A DNA stretch of 64,000 nt from an uncultured Azospirillum sp. (GTDB taxonomy: Bacteria > Pseudomonadota > Alphaproteobacteria > RF32 > CAG-239), in the NCBI GenBank assembly GCA_947301965.1, contig CAMYUM010000005.1, positions 1 through 64,000 of the forward strand, in the 5' to 3' direction. The translations under genes were made by a program, and so were the position numbers. Positions 18,118 to 27,131 of this stretch are shown piece after piece. The notes beneath the pieces were generated by a model. It was not told the DNA's origin. It was given only the letters and a program-made list of their open reading frames with translations, and searched no databases. Numbering within the stretch: the first letter of the stretch is position 1; each line of letters begins with the position of its first letter.

Positions 18118-21100
18118 CTAAAAAAGTTGCGGAACATCATTGTTGTTATTGTTGTTTGATGATGAGCCCGAACCGTTAGGCTGGCGCGGGGTATTCACTA
18201 AACCGCTGCTCGGCGGTGGTGGTGGCGGCGGGGTACCAACCCTGTTTCTTTGGGTGGTTGGAGCATCGCTAGTTAGAACCGATGTAGGTTGAACATTGTT
18301 GTCTTGTGGCGAATAAGTAACTGTGGTTTGAGGGGCACTTCTCCTATTTTTTAATCCTATGTTATAATCGGCGGCAGCCTTGTCATCGGTGAATGCACCA
18401 GCCTCAGACAATTCTCCAGATCCCGCATTTTGGGAAGTATTTTCTGTACGTAGCCACAAATCAACGTTGGGATAAACGGTGATTCTGGTTCCGGCAGGAA
18501 CAAAAATAACCGGTTGGTTTTGCATATACTCACTTACTAACTTTTGAAACATTTGCTTGGTGTCGTTTAAGAAACTTTCTCGAGCATCATTGGTAGCTTG
18601 TTGTTTTGAGGTTTCAGTGCTGTTTTCACCGCCTTGAGAATCGTCGTCAGTCGAGAACAAAACACTTATACCGTTAGTAATAATAGAACTAGCCAACGGC
18701 GCCGAATATGTTTGAATTATTCGGCGATCTAAGTACCCGAGAACACCTCCTCGTCCTTGGGCATCTCCTGAAACAGATTTTGTAAGCTTGAACATAGCAC
18801 CGTTCGGTAAAATAACTCTGTTCCATGATACGCTTATACGTGCCGAATTTGTTCCTCCTTTATTACCACCTCCGGCTCTTCCGGCTCCGCCACTAGACAT
18901 CTCACCAATAAGGTGACTACCGGCAGGAATAATAACATTACGACCTTCTTCGGTGTAAACATTTCGTTCAACATAAGCGGTTATTGGCGGCTGTTCGTCT
19001 GCTTCGGTATATATAGGACGGGCGATGACTGCAGGTATCGGTTTGTCAGCCAAAATCATCATGCTCATATCAACAGGGTATGTTGATATTATTTTAGGCA
19101 ATCCCCAATCATCTTGGCGCTGCTCAAAATCTTCTTTGCTATAACCACTACTGATACGACCGACCGCCATACCTTTACGGCGCTCATATTTGGCTCTTTC
19201 TCGTGCATATGTAACTCCCGGATCTTCCTCTTCTTTTTGGTCAGGGACGTATCCTGCCCAACCTCCGGGAGGGGTGGTTATATTATCTTTGTCACCACCT
19301 GTATCTACGACACCGATTAAATTTCCTCCTGGATCCATAACCAAGCCATTATCTAGAGCTGTGCCGATTTTTTCACCTCTGTCATTAATAACGTCATTGT
19401 TCTCAAGAATATCGCCGAGATATTCTCCGTCCGGTGTAAGTGCAATATTGATGGAGCGTTTATATTCTCCCTGCTCAAGCTTGCGGCTGCCGACTTCGGG
19501 AAGTTTGCCGCTAGGCTGTTGTTTTTGGGGGCTTTCATACCAATCAATCTTGGTACTGCCGATAACTTTACCATCCTGATTAACCACAGATCCATTGTCG
19601 GTTACTTGTCCGATAACATTGCCGCTTTGATCAACAACCTGGCTGTTTTCATCAACATAGCCGATAACATTTCCTGCAGAATCATACACCGGTTGTTTTT
19701 TCTCGGCTTCATAATATTGCAACGGGGTGGCGGTGGCAATTAACTCCCCGTCGGAAGTAAGAATATTTCCGCCGGCACCTAAAGTACCGATTGGTTCTCC
19801 GGTTTTGGAAATTACTGCACCATTAAGCTGAAGTTCCCCGATTATTTCTTTTTCTTTATTGCGAATGTGAAAATCTCGATTTCCGCGGCCCAAAACATTG
19901 CCTTTATTATCAATGGCAAATCCATGTACCGAACGTCCGACTTTTTGGTTAGACAGCGAAACTACCGCACCGTCGGAAGTTATTCTTCCGATTGTCATAT
20001 GGCTGTTATCGTAAATATAAAGATCGTATAGGGCATAACCTTTCTTCTGCCCTCCAATAATTACATTGCCATCAAAGTCAACCGTTCCGATTTTTTTGCC
20101 TTGAGCGTCAATCACTTCTGCCGATGAACTGATTGTACCTATTTGTTTGTTGTTGTTGTCAAAAGCATAACGGTACATAAAAAGCATTCCCAACGGAGAA
20201 GATGTTTTTGAACTTACCCCGTCGTCAGGAGCAACAAAACCGATGTTTTTGTTTCCGTTGTCAACAACACTACCGTCAAGCAAACTGCGTCCGACAATTT
20301 TATTGTTAAAGTCAATCACCGTTGTAATCGGCACCACTTTGCCGATAAGAGCTCTTTGGGCATTATAGATGCGGCTTTGAACATCAATACAACCAAGATT
20401 TTCACCGGCATAATTCAGGACTTTTCCGGCAGAAGTCACGGTTCCAATTGATTTTCCGCCAAAATTGACAACACTTCCGCTATTTACCCCATAACCGACA
20501 ATGTTTCCGTCATCAGAAACAACCTGTCGGTTAGGCAAAATTTTGCCCATATTTACTTCACGATAATTGCGAACTTCACCATTAGGAGTAACAACGCCGG
20601 TAAACTCGCATTTATCATTGATAACGCTCATAAAGGGCACCGACTCACCAAAGCTTGATCCCGAATTGTCCAAAACGATATCTGCCGCATTTATCTTGCC
20701 GATTGTTGATGCGCTACTGTCTTTAACCTGCCCCTGATTATCAATAATGCCCAAAACTGTTCCGTCATAGCCAACGGCCAAACGTGCAGAACTACCACGT
20801 CCGCTGAAAGGCATATAAGAATTATTCTCCGACCATTCGGTAATGCTGCCGTCAGGAAGAACTTTGCCAATCGGCTTGAAATTTTTATTGAGCACCTGGT
20901 TGCCGTCCGCCAAAATACCCAGACTTGCTCCTTTGGGCGAGACAGCATAAATACTGTTGATTTTTCCACCGGAGATCGTGTTGCTTTCCCCGATATTATA
21001 TCCGTACTGAGTAATGATTCCGCCTTGAACAGCTCCGTTATTTATGAGTTCTCCGTTAGGTGAAACAACGCCTAAAGTTACTCCGCCCAGGCTGTATATG

Positions 21101-22419
21101 CCGCCTAAAGAAATCGCATTACCATCAATGCCGCCGTCAGGATTGTATACATATCCGAACGGAGAAACAATTCGACGATCATCACTTACGGAAAGCGCAG
21201 AATTAATGCCGCTAACTCCGATAACTCGATTGTTTTCGCCAATAACAACTTTATGAGGTAAGACCGATCCGACCACCTTTCCCAAGGAATTAAAAGCAAA
21301 ATCGTTACGTGTTACCCCCAAGGGAGCTCCGCTCGGCATTATAACCTGACCATTTTTGAGCGCATGCCCCTTTAATGATCCCTTATAATCAAAAACCGGA
21401 CCTGATGAAATAAGTTTGCCCAGTTGTTTGCCTTCAGCATCATAAACAACATTCCACGGTCCAATCTGCCCTATAATATTACGTCCTCGGGCAATTTTGC
21501 CTTCAGGCATAATTCTTCCCAAATATTTTCCTGTGTTATCCGATGCTGTTGCCGCAATATCAACCATATATCCGATAATTGCACCCTTGGTATCGGCAAT
21601 ACTTCCGTCAACCTGTAAATATCCGACAATTTTTTCATTGTTAACGACTTCACCGTTAAAAGTAACCAAGCCGATATATTTTCCCGATATATCAAAGGCA
21701 TATCCCGAACGGACAACGCTACCGATAACTTTATTGTCAGAATTATAGGCAAAACCGTTGGCCTTAATCAGACCGATTTGTTTGCCATCGAAATCAGTAA
21801 TTTTTCCACCCGGAGAAATACTTCCGACAAAGCGTCCGACCGAATCAATTACCATTTTTGAGGAAATCAGACGACCATCAATAACATAATCATTGCCGGA
21901 ATGGCGATAAGCATAGCCGTCAGGAGAAACAAAACCTATGGTTTGTCCCTGAAGATTGGCATACGCACCGTCACCGGTTAAACGTCCAACAGTCTGACCG
22001 TCATCTGAATAAATAAGACCGGGAAAAAGAACGGCTCCGAGTACATCAAATTTATCGTCAACAACAAGACCGTTGGGCAGAGCTTTACCGATTATTTTGC
22101 CCGTAGAAAGGCGAACTGTACCATCATTGCTTACCTTTCCCAACAAACGATTGTCGTTGCCGATGGCAACACCTTGCGGAACAACGCCGCCGATCAATTT
22201 TCCTTTTGCGTCCAAAATCAAGCTGTCGGCGGTGATATTGCCGATAAGTCGATTATCAAAGCTTACAACCTTACCATCAGGAATAACTTTGCCGATTAAA
22301 TCACCGTTAAAGTCAATGGCAGTAATCTCTTGTGCATATCCGTTTGCGGCACACACAAACACCGCTGCAAAAGCAGTCCCAAGAATTTTTATAATTTTGC
22401 CATTCAGCTTCAAAATCAA
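18118..22419 (-). CDS. Exported giant repeat protein with VirB10/TrbI C-terminal domain
   Basis: A 1,433-residue protein started at TTG (22419), eight bases after GGAGG. A signal peptide (cleavage near GYA-QE, about residue 29) leads into about 1,000 residues of short repeats of the form D-x-x-G-x-x-I/L-G-x-V. The VirB10/TrbI domain lies at about 1118-1326: conserved V-I-P-A-G-S, an antenna-like hydrophobic segment, then V-P-A-G-T-R-I-T-V. The tail has a run of eight prolines and an N-rich stretch. VirB10 normally has an inner-membrane anchor; this one lacks it, while the upstream neighbour has one. The ribosome site lies in the last codons of that neighbour, so the two are coupled. Likely the outer-membrane half of a split VirB10. 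Confidence 0.82.
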   Translation of the reverse strand: MILKLNGKIIKILGTAFAAVFVCAANGYAQEITAIDFNGDLIGKVIPDGKVVSFDNRLIGNITADSLILDAKGKLIGGVVPQGVAIGNDNRLLGKVSNDGTVRLSTGKIIGKALPNGLVVDDKFDVLGAVLFPGLIYSDDGQTVGRLTGDGAYANLQGQTIGFVSPDGYAYRHSGNDYVIDGRLISSKMVIDSVGRFVGSISPGGKITDFDGKQIGLIKANGFAYNSDNKVIGSVVRSGYAFDISGKYIGLVTFNGEVVNNEKIVGYLQVDGSIADTKGAIIGYMVDIAATASDNTGKYLGRIMPEGKIARGRNIIGQIGPWNVVYDAEGKQLGKLISSGPVFDYKGSLKGHALKNGQVIMPSGAPLGVTRNDFAFNSLGKVVGSVLPHKVVIGENNRVIGVSGINSALSVSDDRRIVSPFGYVYNPDGGIDGNAISLGGIYSLGGVTLGVVSPNGELINNGAVQGGIITQYGYNIGESNTISGGKINSIYAVSPKGASLGILADGNQVLNKNFKPIGKVLPDGSITEWSENNSYMPFSGRGSSARLAVGYDGTVLGIIDNQGQVKDSSASTIGKINAADIVLDNSGSSFGESVPFMSVINDKCEFTGVVTPNGEVRNYREVNMGKILPNRQVVSDDGNIVGYGVNSGSVVNFGGKSIGTVTSAGKVLNYAGENLGCIDVQSRIYNAQRALIGKVVPITTVIDFNNKIVGRSLLDGSVVDNGNKNIGFVAPDDGVSSKTSSPLGMLFMYRYAFDNNNKQIGTISSSAEVIDAQGKKIGTVDFDGNVIIGGQKKGYALYDLYIYDNSHMTIGRITSDGAVVSLSNQKVGRSVHGFAIDNKGNVLGRGNRDFHIRNKEKEIIGELQLNGAVISKTGEPIGTLGAGGNILTSDGELIATATPLQYYEAEKKQPVYDSAGNVIGYVDENSQVVDQSGNVIGQVTDNGSVVNQDGKVIGSTKIDWYESPQKQQPSGKLPEVGSRKLEQGEYKRSINIALTPDGEYLGDILENNDVINDRGEKIGTALDNGLVMDPGGNLIGVVDTGGDKDNITTPPGGWAGYVPDQKEEEDPGVTYARERAKYERRKGMAVGRISSGYSKEDFEQRQDDWGLPKIISTYPVDMSMMILADKPIPAVIARPIYTEADEQPPITAYVERNVYTEEGRNVIIPAGSHLIGEMSSGGAGRAGGGNKGGTNSARISVSWNRVILPNGAMFKLTKSVSGDAQGRGGVLGYLDRRIIQTYSAPLASSIITNGISVLFSTDDDSQGGENSTETSKQQATNDARESFLNDTKQMFQKLVSEYMQNQPVIFVPAGTRITVYPNVDLWLRTENTSQNAGSGELSEAGAFTDDKAAADYNIGLKNRRSAPQTTVTYSPQDNNVQPTSVLTSDAPTTQRNRVGTPPPPPPPSSGLVNTPRQPNGSGSSSNNNNNNDVPQLF
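19310..22325 (-). repeat. Degenerate tandem peptide repeats in the VirB10-domain protein
   Basis: Residues about 32-1037 consist of imperfect units of 14-17 residues with a glycine before and after an I/V core (for example GKVIPDGKVVSFDNRLIG). Units are diverged at DNA level, unlike the near-identical ones in the neighbouring gene. The pattern suggests a repeated beta-hairpin rod. Confidence 0.8.
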
Positions 22420-22421
22420 CT

Positions 22422-25400
22422 TTAGTTCCTCCGATTTTTAGCAACTTCCTGTAAAGCATATCCGGCTACACGTTTATCCAAATTGATGAACGAACCGTTG
22501 CTTTTTAAATAACCGATGATTTTATTGCCGGTATCTATTACATTGCCGTCAGCGGCAAGACGCCCTATATATTTTCCGGTGTTGCCGAGAATTGTGGCTC
22601 CTATTTTGTATATACGGCCGAGAATTCCGTCTTCGCTATCTACTGCCAGGTCGGTTGAAAGAGTGCGGCCGATGATTGATCCGCTTCGGTCAATAATTGA
22701 ACCATCAGAATTAATATAACCGGCAATCTTGTCTTCACTATTAATTACCAAATCACCATCTACTATTTCGCCGATAAGTTTGCCCGAATTATTAAGGACA
22801 TTTCCGTCAGACAACGCACGGCCGATTTTGATGTTAAGAGTGTCAATAACCGAACCGTCCGGCATTACAGAACCTATTACTTTGCCCGCGAAGTCAATAA
22901 CCGTACCGCGTTTCAACAAACTTAAGTTTTTATCGGTGGAGCCGCCGGGCAAAATAGCCGTAATGTTGTTGCCGTTCAAATCAATAACATCACCAAGTGA
23001 ATCGGTGTGACCTTTATATGTACCCCAGACATCGGTAACAATGCCTTCAGAAATAATTTCACCGACAATTACCGATTTTTGATTCATAACTTTGCCGTCA
23101 GGAGTGCTTTGTCCTGAAACTTTGCCTTCCAAATCAATGATACGACCGTCAGATAAACCATAGCCGATGAAAGAGCCGTCATAGCCGATAGCGGTGCCGC
23201 GGCGAATTAATCCGCCTTTCAAGGACCCTTTGTCGTCAAAGTAGAACCCTTTGGCATCAAGTTTTCCGAGCCGTTCTCCGAAACGGTTGACCACTTCACT
23301 GTTGTAACCTGCTGAACCAACGATTTTACCGCTGAAATCCGCAACCTGTCCGACAGGAATGGAATAACCGTTTACCTGACCGTAAAAACCTACACCATCG
23401 CCATAAATTTTGCCTAAGGATACCCCTTTGCCGTTATAAACATTGCCATCAGGGAATAAGCGTCCCAAGATATTGCCTTTGGCATCTATAATTGCCGATT
23501 TTGCAGGTAAAGCAACACCGATGATTTTGCTGTTTTCATCAATAATTACATTGTTCGGCAGCAAACGCCCCGAAGGTTGTCCTCGCATCGGAACCCGGGC
23601 ATTGGCATTAACCATGCCGATAAAGTTGCCCTCCAAATCATAAGCATAAGTGTTTTGAAGAACTTTGCCGATATACGCACCTTTTTTATCAAAAATGTCT
23701 CCATAGGTGCCTACACAGCCGACCGCTTGTCCCTGAGGTGAGAAAACAAGACCGTTTTCAACAATTTTACCTAAAAGATTGCCGTCGTACGAAACAGCTA
23801 TGCCGGAGCGGGCAACTCCGCCTATAATATCACCCTTTTCATTCAAAACCGTGCCATCAGGATTTACACACCCTACATAGTTGCCGTTTTGACGAACAAT
23901 TCCGTCGGTTTCGACATCACCGATTTTGGTACATGTATCGTCAAAAACCGGTCCGGGAGCAACAACTTCTCCGATATAATTACCGCTGTCATCTATAACG
24001 ACACCGTCAGAATTAACTTTATATCCGGTTTCTTGGTTGGATTTGCGAACAAGCCCGTCTTTTTCCAGATAACCAATATTTTTGCACCCCTGTCCGACCA
24101 CAAGACCACCGCGAACTAGACGAGCAATTATTTTTGAACCGCTGGGGCTTTTTACCAATCCGTTAGACTGTATTCTTCCTACAATTTGCTTATCTTCGTT
24201 TTCAATCGTACCGTTGTTATTGACCGTACCTAAAACTTCGCCTTGCGGAGTAACCGGAATCATATGTTCTTGGATAAGACGTCCCAAGACTGTCTGAGTA
24301 TTGCTTACAATATTGCCGTTTTCATCCGTATAGCCAGTAACATTGCCTTCAACATCAAAGACCTCACCGTCTTTTCCGATATAACCGGTTATCTTGTTAT
24401 TATTATCCAACAACAATTTAGCAAAACCGCCAACCGTGCCGATTTCATTGCCTTTGCCGTCAACAAGTTTTCCCGACGGAATCATTTTGCCGATGGCGTC
24501 ACCATTAAAGTTAATAACATTGCCGTTTTCATCAACATAGCCTATCACTTTGCCATCTTTGTCATACGCCAGTTGACGCGGGGTTAAGCCGGCATGTCCA
24601 ATAACATTGCCATTGGCATCTACAATAGAGCCGTCAGGAAGCATTTTACCGATAATGTTACCGTTAAAGTCTCTGACTGTACCGTCATCATCAACGTAGC
24701 CCATAACTCTGCCCTGAGCATCATATGCAAGACGATATCCGTTTTCTTTTTCCGGACCGGCTTTACCAATTATTTTGCTGTTCGGATCAATTACCGTACC
24801 ATCAGAAAGAACTTGACCGATTTTATTGCCGGCAAAGTCATAAACATTACCATCTTCACCGACATAACCAATAACATTGCCGTCTTTGTCATATACTAAC
24901 TCTGTAGGCAATGCTCCCCGACCGATTACATTGCCGTTTTCATCAACAATGGTGCCGTCCTCAAGCATTTTGCCGATTTTATTGCCATTGAAGTCATAAA
25001 CGTCACCATTCTCATCAACATAGCCTATCAGGTCGCCATCTTTGTCATAAGCAAGACGCTCCGGAGCATGACCGATTACGTCGCCGTTTTCATCAACAAC
25101 AGTACCATCTTCAAGCATTTTGCCGATTTTGTTACCATTGAAGTCATAAACGTCACCGTTCTCATCAACATAACCTATCAGCTTGCCGTCTTTATCATAA
25201 GCCAATTTGTTGGCCTGAACCGCACGACCGATAACGTTGCCGTCATTGTCAACGATGGTGCCGTCATCAAGCATTTTACCGATTTTATTGCCGGCAAAAT
25301 CATAAACATTGCCATCATCATCAACATAACCTATGAGTTTACCGTCCTTATCGTAGGCTAATTTTTTGCCGTTTAAGGCTTTGCCCACAATTGTTCCGTC

Positions 25401-27131
25401 TCCGCTGACTATTGTGCCGTCGGGCATAACCTTGCCAATAATATTGCCGTTAAAATCACGGACAATACCATCTTCATCAATATATCCGATAACATTGCCG
25501 TCTTTGTCGTAGGCAAACGCCTTAACCCGAGAATCTTTATCACCTTCAGAAGCGGCGCGACCGATTATGTTCCCCTCGCCGTCAACAATCATTCCGTTGG
25601 AGGATACGGTACCCAAAGATTTACCGTTTTCACCGATTGCGTTGCCGTCTTTATCAATGTAGCCGATTACTTTTCCGTCATCATTATATGCTAATAAAGA
25701 CCCCGATGTGGTAAGCTCGTTACCGTTGTTGTCAACGATAGTTCCGTCAGGACGAGTTCTACCAATAGCGTTGCCGTTGAAATCTCTGACGGTGCCGTTT
25801 TCGTCGACATACCCGACGACCTGACCGTCATTATTGCGAACAAGACGGCGGTTAGCGCTGCGTGAAGGAGCATTTTTGCTTGCGACAACATTACCGTCTT
25901 TATCAACATTGCCGACAACATCACCATTAGCATCAACTACCGAACCGTCAGGCATTACAACACCTATAATATTACCATCTTCATCGACGGCAACACGTCC
26001 GGTTTTGGTAACATGACCAATTACATTGCCGTTTTCGTCAACAACCTCACCTTTTTCATTAAGGCGACCGATTACATTGCCGTTCATGTCAACAACCGTA
26101 CCGTCCGGCATTACCCGTCCGATAATATTGCCATTGTCGTCATACACATATCCCATATCTACAGCATGACCGATTACGTTGCCATCATTATCAACAACCG
26201 TGCCGTCCGGCAGCATACGACCGATTACGTTGCCATTTAAATCAACAACCGAACCGTCGGGGTTTACATAACCGATAACATTTCCATTTTGGTCAAATAC
26301 CAACTTACGATTATTAGCAACACCAATGATGTTGCCGTCACCATCTACGGCCAAGCCGTTTTCATTAATGCGGCCGATTACGTTGCCTTTAGAATCGTAG
26401 ACATAACCTTCATCGTCAGCATACCCTATTACCGAACCATCAGGACCGACTATTGTTCTTGATAGGGTTTCTCCTTTTTTGTTGGTTGCTTTAGAGCCTG
26501 AACCAGAACCTCCGCCAACCACATTCGTATCGCAGAAATTGCAATCTTCTTTGGTAACAGCATTCCCGAAAACCGGTACTTTTTCCGATTTGGCATTACT
26601 TTTAGCAAAATTGCTTTCATGCCAGGCAATGATGAAATTGTTTTGTACATTTCCGGTGGCAACCGGGGTCCATTCCATGGTAATATCGCAAGTTTCGGAA
26701 CCGCGTAAAAGTCTGCCGGTACAATAATCTTTAAAACTAAAGCCGTCAAAAGGAGCTTCCGCCAATTGTACGGATATAATATTGACAGAGGCTTTTCCGT
26801 TTGTGCCGATAGTTAAGACATTTTTGGCATCAGAACCGATAACAACCTGACCGAGAGCGACCGGGTTGGGTGTCGACGTAATCGGCGGTACTCCGTCATC
26901 AACTACCGTAAATTCTATACCGGTATCTTCAGAGGTTGAAGTTTCAACCTGAAGGGGATCGTCATTATCGGTAAAAACAGGGTCTGTATATTCGCTAGTT
27001 TTTTCTCCGCTTGAAAAAAGAAGGTATAAACCAAGGAGAAAAATAACAAAAGAAGTTATACCAACCGCAAGAATTATGCGGTTGGTTTTTCTGATATAAC
27101 TTTCCGAATGTGTTAATACTTCTTTACTCAT
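22422..27131 (-). CDS. Giant inner-membrane-anchored repeat protein (VirB10 N-terminal half?)
   Basis: A 1,569-residue protein. A short cytoplasmic N-terminus is followed by one membrane helix (about residues 17-38). A periplasmic domain of about 180 residues with an Ig-like look follows (VALGQVVIGSDAKNVLTI; several cysteines). From about residue 225 to the end it is made of 15-17 residue repeats such as GNVIGYVDENGNVYDF. It has no VirB10 C-terminal domain. Its start overlaps the VirB9 stop (ATGA) and the VirB10-domain gene starts two bases after its stop. Anchor here and C-terminal domain in the next protein suggest one VirB10-like machine made of two chains. Legionella DotG also has repeats between anchor and VirB10 domain, but of another consensus as I recall. 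Confidence 0.8.
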   Translation of the reverse strand: MSKEVLTHSESYIRKTNRIILAVGITSFVIFLLGLYLLFSSGEKTSEYTDPVFTDNDDPLQVETSTSEDTGIEFTVVDDGVPPITSTPNPVALGQVVIGSDAKNVLTIGTNGKASVNIISVQLAEAPFDGFSFKDYCTGRLLRGSETCDITMEWTPVATGNVQNNFIIAWHESNFAKSNAKSEKVPVFGNAVTKEDCNFCDTNVVGGGSGSGSKATNKKGETLSRTIVGPDGSVIGYADDEGYVYDSKGNVIGRINENGLAVDGDGNIIGVANNRKLVFDQNGNVIGYVNPDGSVVDLNGNVIGRMLPDGTVVDNDGNVIGHAVDMGYVYDDNGNIIGRVMPDGTVVDMNGNVIGRLNEKGEVVDENGNVIGHVTKTGRVAVDEDGNIIGVVMPDGSVVDANGDVVGNVDKDGNVVASKNAPSRSANRRLVRNNDGQVVGYVDENGTVRDFNGNAIGRTRPDGTIVDNNGNELTTSGSLLAYNDDGKVIGYIDKDGNAIGENGKSLGTVSSNGMIVDGEGNIIGRAASEGDKDSRVKAFAYDKDGNVIGYIDEDGIVRDFNGNIIGKVMPDGTIVSGDGTIVGKALNGKKLAYDKDGKLIGYVDDDGNVYDFAGNKIGKMLDDGTIVDNDGNVIGRAVQANKLAYDKDGKLIGYVDENGDVYDFNGNKIGKMLEDGTVVDENGDVIGHAPERLAYDKDGDLIGYVDENGDVYDFNGNKIGKMLEDGTIVDENGNVIGRGALPTELVYDKDGNVIGYVGEDGNVYDFAGNKIGQVLSDGTVIDPNSKIIGKAGPEKENGYRLAYDAQGRVMGYVDDDGTVRDFNGNIIGKMLPDGSIVDANGNVIGHAGLTPRQLAYDKDGKVIGYVDENGNVINFNGDAIGKMIPSGKLVDGKGNEIGTVGGFAKLLLDNNNKITGYIGKDGEVFDVEGNVTGYTDENGNIVSNTQTVLGRLIQEHMIPVTPQGEVLGTVNNNGTIENEDKQIVGRIQSNGLVKSPSGSKIIARLVRGGLVVGQGCKNIGYLEKDGLVRKSNQETGYKVNSDGVVIDDSGNYIGEVVAPGPVFDDTCTKIGDVETDGIVRQNGNYVGCVNPDGTVLNEKGDIIGGVARSGIAVSYDGNLLGKIVENGLVFSPQGQAVGCVGTYGDIFDKKGAYIGKVLQNTYAYDLEGNFIGMVNANARVPMRGQPSGRLLPNNVIIDENSKIIGVALPAKSAIIDAKGNILGRLFPDGNVYNGKGVSLGKIYGDGVGFYGQVNGYSIPVGQVADFSGKIVGSAGYNSEVVNRFGERLGKLDAKGFYFDDKGSLKGGLIRRGTAIGYDGSFIGYGLSDGRIIDLEGKVSGQSTPDGKVMNQKSVIVGEIISEGIVTDVWGTYKGHTDSLGDVIDLNGNNITAILPGGSTDKNLSLLKRGTVIDFAGKVIGSVMPDGSVIDTLNIKIGRALSDGNVLNNSGKLIGEIVDGDLVINSEDKIAGYINSDGSIIDRSGSIIGRTLSTDLAVDSEDGILGRIYKIGATILGNTGKYIGRLAADGNVIDTGNKIIGYLKSNGSFINLDKRVAGYALQEVAKNRRN
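22430..26456 (-). repeat. Long tandem repeat array in the anchored repeat protein
   Basis: About 1,340 residues of repeats. Single units are 15-17 residues, and between about 24,500 and 26,300 they form higher-order units. For example, TCAAGCATTTT recurs at 24961, 25111 and (with a change) 25267, spacings of 150 and 156 bases, all multiples of three. These higher-order copies are close to identical in DNA, so the array has probably grown by recent unequal exchange. Confidence 0.88.

Noticed and set aside
22410..22430. Frameshift or nonsense mutation breaking one virB10 gene
   Set aside because: The second gene has GGAGG eight bases before a TTG start, and a proper signal peptide directly after it. 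This is better explained as a true start.
24243..25361. Several 90-114 codon plus-strand frames opposite the repeat gene
   Set aside because: They are periodic shadows of the coding repeats, rich in N/F/I, without starts or ribosome sites of their own.
22430..26456. Regularly spaced direct repeats suggestive of a CRISPR array
   Set aside because: Repeats are in frame, encode one continuous protein, have spacings that are multiples of three and no unique spacers. No cas genes are present.
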